From the NCBI GenBank assembly GCA_017936985.1, contig JAGBEM010000255.1, forward strand, positions 1-14,599: a stretch of DNA of 14,599 bases, given 5' to 3'. This stretch comes from Oscillospiraceae bacterium. Its GTDB lineage: Bacteria > Bacillota_A > Clostridia > Oscillospirales > Oscillospiraceae. The translations under genes and the position numbers were made by a program. Within the stretch, counting starts at the first letter, position 1. Every line of letters begins with the position of its first letter. The notes beneath the pieces are model-generated. The model was not told the origin of the DNA, made no database searches, and saw only the letters and a list, made by a program, of their open reading frames with translations. Positions 1 to 7,219 of this stretch are shown one piece after another.

Positions 1-198
1 AACCATTTCATCAAGACCGGAGCCCTCAACGATCTCTACATCGCAGTAGTCGTGTATTTCGTCAAAAGAAACCGCCCAAACGCCATCGCTTGTACACATC
101 GTTCCTGCAGCTACGCAGTGATTTAAAATCATATTGACATAATAATCGAGCAGGTGACCTGCGAGTGGCAGATAAGCAGAGTATCTCGCATAGTGGCT
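1..198 (-). pseudogene. Partial unrecognised reading frame, left edge, probably frameshifted
   Basis: A minus-strand frame is open from 198 to the window edge (66 codons). It reads like real protein (for example ARYSAYLPLAGHLLDYY and later SFDEIHDYCDVEIVEG). No start codon in it has a ribosome-binding site: the only early ATG, at 132, lacks a Shine-Dalgarno sequence. The frame one register away, coming from the right (about 270-200), also reads like protein (PVADENGSILTNEKGSFIYE) and would join it smoothly if one base were restored near 195-200. I therefore read it as one gene carrying a single-base frameshift, cut off by the window on the left and by repeats on the right. Its family is not recognised. 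An alternative is two overlapping genes sharing ATGA at 129-132, but the tail of the right-hand frame looks like noise. Confidence 0.4.
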
Positions 199-286
199 TC
201 ATAAATGAACGAGCCTTTTTCGTTGGTTAAGATGCTTCCGTTTTCATCTGCCACGGGACTACCTGAATTAGCCCCGAAATACCCCC

Positions 287-338
287 TAAAACCACGTAAA
301 ACCACGATTTTTTCGCATTTTACTACAAATTTACTACA
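287..338. repeat. Two pairs of short tandem repeats resembling integrase arm-type sites
   Basis: TAAAACCACG occurs twice head to tail at 287-296 and 297-306. About 10 bases on, TTTACTACA occurs twice with an 11-base period (317-327 and 328-338). On the minus strand the second pair reads GTAGTAAA(A/T), which resembles, from memory, the DR-2 arm sites bound by the N-terminal domain of Tn916-family integrases. Placed beside a broken gene, they suggest the end or remnant of an integrative conjugative element. No integrase gene is visible in the window, so element identity and direction are open. Confidence 0.4.
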
Positions 339-369
339 TTTCCGAGTTCCGATATGACTTAAGAACACC

Positions 370-421
370 AAAAGCAGTCCCCAGGAGGCACCAGATTCGC
401 CTCTTTTGGGACTGCTTTTTG
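370..421 (+). terminator. Strong hairpin with T tract
   Basis: AAAAGCAGTCCC (370-381) pairs perfectly with GGGACTGCTTTT (408-419). A smaller inner GAGGC/GCCTC pairing lies between the arms, and the sequence continues into TTTGTTTG on the plus strand. This is a good plus-strand intrinsic terminator; the A-rich left arm makes it usable in the other direction too. No gene that it would serve is intact in the window. Confidence 0.65.
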
Positions 422-851
422 TTTGTCTGCCGTTTCTGCCAAAACCTGTTTTTCCGGCAGACGAACACTTTTATTCCTGTGCAGGCCGCTATCAAGGATG
501 GCAGGAATTAAGTGATTACCAGCTCTTTGGGAGCTTCACAGTGACCGCCCAGGACGCAAAAGAGTACTTGTACTCCTTCTCCAAAACCCGCCGCGTACAC
601 CGCTTCCAAAGCTTCAAGGTAAATCTTTATATCTAAGCACAACTCCCTAACTGCTTAACCGCAGTTGGGGAGTTTCGTCTGTTTAAGAACCTCAGTTTTC
701 GTCTAGTGATAACTGAGGTTCTTTAACAGACTGATTGTGCCTGCAAGCGAACTGCTTGCAGGCACAATTACTATTCTTCGTGCTGTATAGGTATCTTGAT
801 TTTCAGTTCTTTCTTGACTGCAATTTTCTTGACCAGCATCAAGTATCGGAA
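422..851. other. Hairpin-rich stretch without an intact gene
   Basis: I see no convincing intact gene here. Contents: an inverted repeat GTCTGCCG/CGGCAGAC (425-432, 455-462); a minus-strand frame open from 654 to its stop at 508 that reads like a protein remnant (KIYLEALEAVYAAGFGEGVQ) but has no usable start; three long hairpins in direct succession (641-768, listed separately); and a 15-base-spaced repeat TTCTTGAC (811-818, 826-833). A plus-strand frame at 406-636 exists but begins at TTG inside the terminator stem and has no ribosome-binding site. The stretch looks like debris of inserted or decayed elements downstream of the M16 peptidase gene. Confidence 0.5.
641..768. repeat. Three back-to-back long hairpins
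   Basis: Hairpin A has arms 641-654 and 661-674, 14 pairs with one G-T wobble. Hairpin B has arms 677-697 and 711-731, 21 pairs with one mismatch. Hairpin C has arms 734-748 and 754-768, 15 perfect pairs with a 5-base loop. Only 2 bases separate neighbouring hairpins. None is followed by a clear T tract on either strand, so they are not textbook intrinsic terminators. Hairpin C, 83 bases past the peptidase stop, could still stop or protect that transcript. They could also be ends of a small mobile element or a structured RNA. Confidence 0.6.
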
Positions 852-3725
852 TTAAATGTCCAGTATTGTCAGCTTTTCTTCCTCGCAGCCATCCAGGGCA
901 TCGGCATAGCCGACCACGCAGACGGCAGCCTTGTCCCGCAGCGAATCCAATGCATCACGCCACTTGGCCAGGTCAGCGCTCGTAGCTGTCAGTAGCTGCT
1001 TGCGCTCAGCTGCCGTTTCTTCGTAGCCAAGGCCGGCGAACCAATCGTTATCGGCCATGGCACCCTGCTGAGCGGGGCCCACCAGAGGCTCAGTCTCGGC
1101 AACGGTACTGATGATGAAGCCGGTAATGTCCGCACCGGATTCGGCAAAGGCTTTCACAAAGCCGCCCATGTTGCGGTAGACTTCCAGAGAGCGTGCAGGA
1201 TTGGGGTCACGGTAGGAGTAGGTAAACAGACCGCCGGATTTGCCGACCCGCATGCCTGCGCCATATGCGCCGCCCTGGACACGGACTTCATTCCACAGGT
1301 GTGCCAGAGACAGGATATTGCTCAGCAGCCGGGCAGTGCCGTCATAGGCCAAGCCGACCTCATCCAGGTGATAGCCAATGGAGGCAAAACTGACCTGGGC
1401 GGGGATACGGATGCCCAGTTTCTGGGGCAACTTGGTTTCATAAGCGGCTGCTTCCACAGTGCAATCACCCTCGGAGAAGCGGGAGATGAAGCTGGGCAGG
1501 TCACTACGACCGTCTTCGGTCAGGCTCAGAGTCAGCTTTTTCTGGCAGACTGCATTTTTTAGCACCTGCTGCAGCAGAGCGTTAAAGTCTTCGATCTTTG
1601 CATCGAAATTCTTACTCAGATCGTGAAGGAACTGGATGTAAGTAATGCCGGAAACAGCTTCCTGTACAGCGGCAGCGGCGCTGAAGTGGGCGCCTACGGA
1701 CTTAAAGGCCAGCATATGGCCGCCCATCATGCCCCGCTGCTGGGCTTCCATTTCGGTCTGCAGCAGGATCTCCCGGATGCGGTCATTCTGGTGCAGATCC
1801 GTGGTGGTCAGGATTTCGTGGATCAGCTGCTCAGCTTTTCCAATATTCTCCTGCAGCACGCTGCAGTGAACGGCCAGCATGGGGGTGCAGACCTTCCGTT
1901 CGCCAGTTTTCGTGACAACTTCGATACCGAAACTCAGATCACCCAGCCAGGTTTTGATCTCGTTCTGCAGTTCGGCGGAAGAATGGGCTGCGGTTGGAAG
2001 ATTGCCCAGCAGGTTGCCCAGCATGGAAACTGCAGTCAACTGTTCCAGAGCGCAGTCGGTCAAGCGGAAGTAGGCGCTTAAGTGGACGATGCCGTTGGAG
2101 GCCACCTTGTGCCGCAGCAGCGTTACGCCGCCGACACGATCTTCTTCCGTGGGGCACAGCACCGGTTCAGGGCTAATCTCGCTGAGGCTCAGCTTGGGCA
2201 GCGTGGTCAGATTTTCAGGGCTGTCAGGCTTCTGCTGCCAGGCTGTGAAGGCTTCGTAAGTATCCGCGATCTGCTTCAGCTGCGCTTCATCCATGGCAGC
2301 CTTTTCTGCTGCCATGCGGGCATTTTCCGCCTCACGGAGCTTGGCGCCATGCTCCTCGCTGGGCAGCACATGCAGCTTGCACAGGCCGTCGGTATTGAGC
2401 AGCATTTCTTCCAGCAGGGCTTCAAATTCGCCCTTTTCTACCATGGCACGCAGTGCTTCGATGCTGTCGCCATAGTGCAAATACAGCATGGGATCGCCGT
2501 CATAGAGCCAAGAGTTCATGCAGTTCAGGCCACGGATCAGCGCCTGGGGTTCCTGCATCTGCCGGACCTGGAAAGCCAGGTGGTTGATGGAAGCGGTCAG
2601 CCGCTCCTTGGGGATTCCATTTGCTACCAGTTCCTTGGCACAATCTCGTATGGTCTCTTCCAGCTTTGCAGCATTCGCATCCTCCATATTGTGCAGGCGC
2701 AGCACCATGAAGGGCTGGATCATTCCGTCAGTCACGCCCAAGGACAGATCCTGGCACAGTCCGGTGGACAGCACAGACCGCTTCAGTGGGGCATCGTTGG
2801 AGCCGGCCAGCACATCGCACAGCACCTGGCGAGCAAGAAGTTCTGTCTTGTCATCGAAGCTACCCAGGATCTTGCCCAGCACCAGCTGCGCCTTGGGCGT
2901 GCCGTCATTGACAGCCTCATAGGTAACGGTCTGCTCGCAGCTGACAGGCGTCTGCTTGTCCAAGCGCTGCTTTTCGCCCATCTCATAGCGGCCCAGGTAT
3001 TCATCCAGCATGGAAAGCGTCTTTTCCACCGGGATATCTCCATCCAGATAGATGCGGGCGTTAGAGGGGTGATAATTCTTTTTGTAGGAGTCCAGGAACT
3101 GCTGATAGGTCAGATTGGGGATCGCGGCAGGCTCACCGCCGGAATTATACTGATAGCAGTTATCCGGGAACAACAGGTGCATGATGCTTCGCTCGGCGAT
3201 CTCATCCACGGAAGACATGGCACCCTTCATCTCATTGAAGACGACACCGTTATAAGTAAGGTTTTCGCCCTCCAACTCGTAATGCCAGCCTTCCTGGCGG
3301 TAGATATTGGGCTCGTGCAAAATGGCAGGAGCAAACACAGCATCCAGATACACGCTGGTCAGATTCAAAAAGTCCTGCTCGTTGCGGCTGGAAACGGGAT
3401 ACACCGTCTTGTCCGGGAAGGTCATAGCGTTGAGGAAGGTGTTCATGGAGCTTTTCAACAGCTCCACAAAGGGTTCTTTCACAGGATACTTGTCAGAGCC
3501 GCATAGGACGCTATGCTCTAGGATGTGGAAAACGCCGGTGTCATCTTCCGGAATGGTCTTGAACGCAATGCCAAAAAGCTTATTGCTTTCGCCGTTTTTT
3601 ACCCAACACAGTTCGGTGCCGGTCTTGTTATAGACCATTTCCACCAGTTCAGCTTCACTGCCGGGAATGGGGCGCACCTGCTTCAGTGTGAAGTGATACT
3701 GCGTGCACAGTGTGGAAAGTTCCAT
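852..3725 (-). CDS. M16C-family zinc metallopeptidase (PreP/insulinase-like)
   Basis: A 957-residue member of the M16C (presequence-protease type) family, whose members form a closed clamshell chamber and degrade peptides and unfolded fragments. The inverted zinc motif HILEH is at 67-71 (H67 and H71 ligands, E70 catalytic base), and the third ligand is probably E165 in FNEMKG. The C-terminal half carries the conserved Arg/Tyr pair in RVQGGAYG (R815, Y821) that binds substrate. Length matches full PreP-type proteins, with both halves of the clamshell fused. No signal peptide or membrane segment is visible, so it should be cytosolic. The ATG at 3725 follows a strong AAAGGAGG eight bases upstream. 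It lies 138 bases after the trigger-factor-like gene on the same strand and may be cotranscribed or have its own weak promoter. Likely role: peptide turnover. Confidence 0.93.
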   Translation of the reverse strand: MELSTLCTQYHFTLKQVRPIPGSEAELVEMVYNKTGTELCWVKNGESNKLFGIAFKTIPEDDTGVFHILEHSVLCGSDKYPVKEPFVELLKSSMNTFLNAMTFPDKTVYPVSSRNEQDFLNLTSVYLDAVFAPAILHEPNIYRQEGWHYELEGENLTYNGVVFNEMKGAMSSVDEIAERSIMHLLFPDNCYQYNSGGEPAAIPNLTYQQFLDSYKKNYHPSNARIYLDGDIPVEKTLSMLDEYLGRYEMGEKQRLDKQTPVSCEQTVTYEAVNDGTPKAQLVLGKILGSFDDKTELLARQVLCDVLAGSNDAPLKRSVLSTGLCQDLSLGVTDGMIQPFMVLRLHNMEDANAAKLEETIRDCAKELVANGIPKERLTASINHLAFQVRQMQEPQALIRGLNCMNSWLYDGDPMLYLHYGDSIEALRAMVEKGEFEALLEEMLLNTDGLCKLHVLPSEEHGAKLREAENARMAAEKAAMDEAQLKQIADTYEAFTAWQQKPDSPENLTTLPKLSLSEISPEPVLCPTEEDRVGGVTLLRHKVASNGIVHLSAYFRLTDCALEQLTAVSMLGNLLGNLPTAAHSSAELQNEIKTWLGDLSFGIEVVTKTGERKVCTPMLAVHCSVLQENIGKAEQLIHEILTTTDLHQNDRIREILLQTEMEAQQRGMMGGHMLAFKSVGAHFSAAAAVQEAVSGITYIQFLHDLSKNFDAKIEDFNALLQQVLKNAVCQKKLTLSLTEDGRSDLPSFISRFSEGDCTVEAAAYETKLPQKLGIRIPAQVSFASIGYHLDEVGLAYDGTARLLSNILSLAHLWNEVRVQGGAYGAGMRVGKSGGLFTYSYRDPNPARSLEVYRNMGGFVKAFAESGADITGFIISTVAETEPLVGPAQQGAMADNDWFAGLGYEETAAERKQLLTATSADLAKWRDALDSLRDKAAVCVVGYADALDGCEEEKLTILDI

Positions 3726-3863
3726 GTAGAATCCTCCTTTGAAGGTTTTTCTCTAAAATAATACAATTAGTCATAAGCAGCAAGAATCTTTGCGTATTTG
3801 GGCGAAGGCGATGTTTTTTGGGTGGTAAATACCACCGAGATCGCTGGTTTTGTTTTCGTGGGA
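3726..3863 (-). promoter_or_regulatory. Intergenic region with nested palindrome upstream of the M16 gene
   Basis: GGTGGTA (3821-3827) and TACCACC (3830-3836) form a near-perfect palindrome around AA. It is enclosed by a second pair, GCGAT (3808-3812) and ATCGC (3840-3844). On the minus strand it is followed by CAAAAAAC, not a T tract, so it is not a normal terminator; an operator or mRNA structure is more likely. A weak minus-strand promoter is possible (-35 TTCTTG 3786-3781, 17-base spacer, -10 TATTAT 3763-3758). Its -35 is poor, so readthrough from the upstream genes remains likely. Confidence 0.35.
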
Positions 3864-4778
3864 TCAACGCAATGTGATTTGGATCATGGGAGCGAAATGC
3901 TCATATACCACCTGACTGAAATAATCCACATATCTTTGGATCAGATCATTGGTGGCTGCCATTTCGTCTGGCTGCGGCATGTAACCCTGCAGGCGTCCCA
4001 TGCTCTCCTCCATCGTAAAGACGATTTCCTTTTCCTTGGCATAGGCCTGCCCCAAAGCACCTTGTCGGATATGTTCGCAGCACATATCATACAACGCCAT
4101 GCGGCATTCTTCAACCGTTTTGTCAGGCATCCGCAGCGCCATTGGAAGCACTTCCTCCGCAGTCTTACCTTCCTGCTTTGCCAGGGCCTCCACCTGCTGC
4201 ATTGTCAGGCCGTACAGGGTCTGATACCAAGGATGGTTTTCCTCGATCGTTTCGAACTCCGTGTGTTCCATGACTGCTTTGGAAACCAGGCCCATGATGC
4301 CTTTAAACTTGCGCTTGCGCTGTTTTTCCGCCTGCTGCTGGAATACATACTCCTCAAATTCCGGAAGTTTTGTAACGCCCTCAATTCCAAGCTGGACGAT
4401 TTGATCATCGGTCATCGTGGGAATGATCAGACGCTTAACAGAACAGATTTTTGCAACCACTTCCCTGCCTGCATACACGGTCTGAACAGCATCTCCCAAC
4501 CCAAGACCCAGCAGCGTTCCCTCCAGATCAGAAAAACCCTTGCCTACATTCTCATAAATCCGTCGAATACCTGTGGGCATTTTACTGTCCGGCAGTTCCA
4601 GCACCACAACATCTCCGTTTTGAATTGGCTGATCTATAGCGGCAATGGTCGTGAAGCGTGCGGCAGTTTGCAGGATTTCCGCTGTGATCTCCTCTTTGGT
4701 TACTTCCGCATAAAGAATCGGCTCCGGAATGGTAACCTCTTTGAAATCATAGAGCTTTTTAATAATCGTATCACTCAT
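3864..4778 (-). CDS. Trigger-factor-like protein 1 (FKBP-type core, no ribosome-binding domain)
   Basis: 304 residues. Residues 53-116 resemble the trigger factor PPIase core: NGDVVVLEL, then FSDLEGTLLGLGLGDAV, then a VKRL strand. The linker into a helical C-terminal domain is also trigger-factor-like (IPTMTDDQIVQLGIEGV, 119-135). The N-terminal ribosome-docking domain with its signature motif is absent, and the protein is much shorter than true trigger factor (about 430). It is probably a specialised chaperone or prolyl isomerase without ribosome binding. I chose the ATG at 4778: it overlaps the stop of the TSCPD gene as ATGA and has GGAGAA seven bases upstream, implying translational coupling; an earlier in-frame ATG at 4805 lacks such a site. 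It shares its architecture with the gene at 7747-8658. Client proteins are unknown. Confidence 0.75.
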   Translation of the reverse strand: MSDTIIKKLYDFKEVTIPEPILYAEVTKEEITAEILQTAARFTTIAAIDQPIQNGDVVVLELPDSKMPTGIRRIYENVGKGFSDLEGTLLGLGLGDAVQTVYAGREVVAKICSVKRLIIPTMTDDQIVQLGIEGVTKLPEFEEYVFQQQAEKQRKRKFKGIMGLVSKAVMEHTEFETIEENHPWYQTLYGLTMQQVEALAKQEGKTAEEVLPMALRMPDKTVEECRMALYDMCCEHIRQGALGQAYAKEKEIVFTMEESMGRLQGYMPQPDEMAATNDLIQRYVDYFSQVVYEHFAPMIQITLR

Positions 4779-5041
4779 ACGGTTTCTCCCATGCTTTCCA
4801 AGCACTCGGTAATAGCCTTTGCCAGCTGATCAGGGCAGGAAGTGCCACCGTGACAATCGATGCCCTTCAGCCGCCGGATCGCAGCGTGGGCTTCCATTCC
4901 GTCTGCCAGAATGGCTACACCCTGGGTATTGCCTCTGCAGCCACCCTTGAAGCTGACATTAAACAGATGGCCGTCGATGATATCGAAGCTAATTTCCTGC
5001 GCGCAGACCCCCTGGGTCTGAAAGGTGTAATGTTTGTCCAT
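4775..5041 (-). CDS. TSCPD-domain protein
   Basis: An 88-residue protein matching the small stand-alone TSCPD family (TIGR03905 type). It has GVCAQEISFDI near the N-terminus, GGCRGNTQGV at 33-42, and the name-giving TSCPDQLAKA at 67-76. Cysteines are at 13, 35, 63, 69 and 80. The same motif occurs at the C-terminus of class II ribonucleotide reductases, but the function of the stand-alone version is not established; a cysteine-based metal or redox role is only inference. It is first gene of the minus-strand group and overlaps the trigger-factor-like gene by four bases. The ATG at 5041 has AAGGAAAGGA upstream. The promoter appears to lie in the divergent region up to 5112. Confidence 0.88.
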   Translation of the reverse strand: MDKHYTFQTQGVCAQEISFDIIDGHLFNVSFKGGCRGNTQGVAILADGMEAHAAIRRLKGIDCHGGTSCPDQLAKAITECLESMGETV

Positions 5042-5058
5042 TATTTTTGTTCCTTTCC

Positions 5059-5087
5059 TTGAAAATTGTTACTTTTTGTTGTATAAT
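5059..5087 (+). promoter_or_regulatory. Promoter of the sensor kinase / regulator pair
   Basis: TTGAAA (5059-5064), a 17-base spacer, and TATAAT (5082-5087) form a near-consensus sigma-A promoter firing rightward. The predicted start near 5094 leaves about 45 bases of leader before the kinase ATG. Its -10 box overlaps the -10 of the leftward promoter. Confidence 0.75.
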
Positions 5088-5112
5088 ATCACCATAATTT
5101 CAAACATTTCAA
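5083..5112 (-). promoter_or_regulatory. Divergent promoter of the TSCPD gene group
   Basis: Read on the minus strand: TTGAAA (5112-5107), an 18-base spacer, and TATTAT (5088-5083). The -10 hexamer occupies almost the same bases as the rightward -10 (5082-5087), so polymerase probably cannot hold both at once. A palindrome CATTT-C-AAATG (5105-5115) overlaps this -35 box and could be an operator. Confidence 0.6.
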
Positions 5113-5138
5113 ATGATAATGAAAGGTTGTGATGGTCT

Positions 5139-6422
5139 ATGCAGATCGTATATGCCGGAATATGTGCCGCGATCAGCTGGGCCATCGTGTGCATTTTCTT
5201 CCACTGCGACCTGCGTACTGCCCTGCAGGGCATGTTTATGTCAGCCGTGTGCTGCGCAGGGATCAGCTACTTATGCACATATCTTCCGTTTCTCCCAGAT
5301 CTGAGTCCTTTGGTTTTGATTCCGCTTTCTTTCGCGCTGCCGCTGTCAAAGAAACAGCCGCCGCAAACAAGACTGCTGGCCTATTTGCTGGCAATGGGAA
5401 CCTACTGCTTTCTTTCCGGTATCTGCCACATTTGTATTGCCCTGCTGGGTGAATGGATCGCGCTGATCCCCGCAATTCTTGCTGGCCTGCTGCTTCTTTG
5501 GATCGCCCACGCCAACCGAGGGTTCCTGCCGCCGGCGGATTGGGAGATTTTCTTTGAAAGCAAAAGCCCGGAGCGATTCTACATCCGCAAATCCTATATT
5601 TGGATCGCCATGGGGCTGATGGCCGCATGTGAAGCGGTATTCTATTACCTCATCGTGCCGGTACTTTCCGGCTACGGAGCGATTGGTGCCTGCGTGTGTA
5701 GCTGCATTTTGTATTTAGGCGGTGTGTATGTTGCTTGCCTAATGGTTGCCTATCGCCGGGAACGCCTGACCATATTGGTGGAGCAGGACTATCGCAACGA
5801 AATGCAGTCTTTCATGAGTGTGATTCGTTCTCAGCGGCATGACTACAATTTCCATGTACAGGCGTTGGCTGGTCTGTTCCGCAAGGGTGATATGGAGGAA
5901 TGCCGGGCATATCTTGACAATCTTGTACAGGATTCCATCGAACTAAATACCTATCTGCCCATCAAAGATCCTGCCATTGCCGCGCTGGTGTTCAGTTTCC
6001 GGACCATGGCGCTGGAGCACGGCATTGAGCTACACATGGATATTCAGAACGATCTTTCCCACGTCGCCACTAGCGTGTATGAAACCAATAAGGTCATCGG
6101 TAATCTGCTGCAAAATGCTATTGATGAAGTACGCACACATAAGGACAAATCCTTTGGAATCCATCTTTACATTCTGAAGCGCGGCGAGGACTGCATCATC
6201 CATGTTGCCAACAAGGTTGCGCCCAAGGAAAATACCTCCAGCTTCTTACAAGACATCTACAAGCCGGGACATTCCACAAAAGAAGGCCATGAAGGCATCG
6301 GTCTGAGCAGTATCCAGAATCTTCTGAGCCGCTACCGGGGCGTAGTTTATTCCCGTATTGACGATGACATCATCCATTTCGTAGCCAAGATTCCCATGAA
6401 CATACAAGGAGACACACCATGA
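5139..6422 (+). CDS. Membrane sensor histidine kinase, AgrC-like (GHKL ATPase)
   Basis: 427 residues. The first ~205 are hydrophobic with about six membrane segments, typical of peptide-sensing HPK10-type kinases. The dimerisation/phosphoacceptor helix carries RHDYNFH with H234 as the likely phosphorylated histidine. The GHKL ATPase follows: N box GNLLQNAIDE (321-330), then the G-rich lid region STKEGHEGIGLSS (379-391). It autophosphorylates and passes phosphate to the regulator encoded immediately downstream, whose start codon overlaps this stop (ATGA, 6419-6422). The ATG at 5139 is the only usable start, since a TGA lies in frame at 5130; the ribosome-binding site GAAAGG sits slightly far, 12 bases upstream. 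No precursor peptide or AgrB-type protease gene lies beside it, so the signal is unknown. Confidence 0.9.
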   Translation: MQIVYAGICAAISWAIVCIFFHCDLRTALQGMFMSAVCCAGISYLCTYLPFLPDLSPLVLIPLSFALPLSKKQPPQTRLLAYLLAMGTYCFLSGICHICIALLGEWIALIPAILAGLLLLWIAHANRGFLPPADWEIFFESKSPERFYIRKSYIWIAMGLMAACEAVFYYLIVPVLSGYGAIGACVCSCILYLGGVYVACLMVAYRRERLTILVEQDYRNEMQSFMSVIRSQRHDYNFHVQALAGLFRKGDMEECRAYLDNLVQDSIELNTYLPIKDPAIAALVFSFRTMALEHGIELHMDIQNDLSHVATSVYETNKVIGNLLQNAIDEVRTHKDKSFGIHLYILKRGEDCIIHVANKVAPKENTSSFLQDIYKPGHSTKEGHEGIGLSSIQNLLSRYRGVVYSRIDDDIIHFVAKIPMNIQGDTP

Positions 6423-7159
6423 ATCCTATGAATGTACTGATCGTAGATGACGATGCCAACTCCCTGCATTTATCCTACAGCGCCATGTCGCAGCTGATCC
6501 CCGCAGAGAACATCTACCGGGCGCAAAACGCTGCCCAGACCATGGAGATTCTTAACAATCAAGACATCGACCTGGCCTTTTTGGATATTGATATGCCGGA
6601 TACCAGCGGTTTTTCCATCGCAGAGTATATCCGGGACAACAAGCCTCATGTGAAATATGTATTTCTGACCGGCTATGTGGACTTTGCCGTCCGCAGCTTC
6701 GACTATGAGCCGTTGGATTTTTTGATCAAGCCCATCGACCTGATGCGGTTGAAGAAAACCCTGGACCGTTTTGAAGCCCATGCACAGCCCAATGCTTCCA
6801 GCTATGCCCGGGAGCGGATCGCCGTGGATACCAGCATCGGTTTCGTTCTACTGTCCCCGGACGAGATCACCTATATCGGCAAAGACAAACGGGTGATCAA
6901 GATCCACTGCGAAAACGGCGAAGAATACATTGTCCGGCGAACCATGGACGAAATGGAATCCGTTTTTTCGGATTTTGGTTTCTTTCGGATCTACCAGTCC
7001 TATCTGGTTCCTCTGTCCCGGATCATTTCCGTGCAGCCTTCCATGTTCGGTAAAACCTATGAAGCTGTGCTGAGTAACCAGACCAAGGTCCCGGTAAGCA
7101 GAGAAAAATACCAGAAGCTGAGAAATTATCTCGTCAGCCGCGGTATTCATTTCATCTGA
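6419..7159 (+). CDS. LytTR-family response regulator (AgrA/ComE type)
   Basis: 246 residues. The receiver domain (about 1-120) has the acidic pocket VDDD (D10-D12), phospho-acceptor D56 in FLDIDMP, T84 in FLTGY and K104 in IKP: all key residues present. A C-terminal LytTR DNA-binding domain (about 135-246) contains the typical FFRIYQSYLVPLSRI segment. Such regulators bind paired direct repeats upstream of their targets. It is translationally coupled to the kinase gene and has AAGGAG upstream of the ATG. A second in-frame ATG three codons later is less well placed. The pair is followed by a strong terminator. Targets are not evident from sequence; the convergent exporter operon is an obvious but unproven candidate. 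Confidence 0.92.
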   Translation: MNPMNVLIVDDDANSLHLSYSAMSQLIPAENIYRAQNAAQTMEILNNQDIDLAFLDIDMPDTSGFSIAEYIRDNKPHVKYVFLTGYVDFAVRSFDYEPLDFLIKPIDLMRLKKTLDRFEAHAQPNASSYARERIAVDTSIGFVLLSPDEITYIGKDKRVIKIHCENGEEYIVRRTMDEMESVFSDFGFFRIYQSYLVPLSRIISVQPSMFGKTYEAVLSNQTKVPVSREKYQKLRNYLVSRGIHFI

Positions 7160-7171
7160 CACGAATGGATA

Positions 7172-7208
7172 CGCCCGACGCACCACAGCGGTGCGCCGGG
7201 CGTTTTTT
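7172..7208 (+). terminator. Terminator of the kinase/regulator operon
   Basis: Thirteen-base arms (7172-7184 and 7190-7202) with one mismatch, GC-rich, loop ACAGC, followed by TTTTTT. It lies 13 bases after the regulator stop. The same hairpin sits 17 bases past the stop of the convergent FTR-like gene, but lacks a T tract on that strand. Confidence 0.92.
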
Positions 7209-7219
7209 CGATCGGCTGC

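Noticed and set aside
406..636. 76-codon plus-strand frame
   Set aside because: TTG start lies inside a terminator stem with no ribosome-binding site; the opposite strand reads more like a protein remnant.
641..768. CRISPR array or integron attC sites
   Set aside because: The three hairpins differ in sequence, so there are no direct repeats with spacers, and no matching attC core motifs at the arm ends were seen.
2082..3506. 474-codon plus-strand frame opposite the M16 peptidase gene
   Set aside because: It is the antisense shadow of a gene with clear HXXEH and RVQGGAYG motifs; no ribosome-binding site, and its sequence lacks protein-like domain structure.
3798..4829. 343-codon plus-strand frame opposite trigger-factor-like gene 1
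   Set aside because: Antisense shadow; the minus-strand gene has an ATGA-coupled start and recognisable core.
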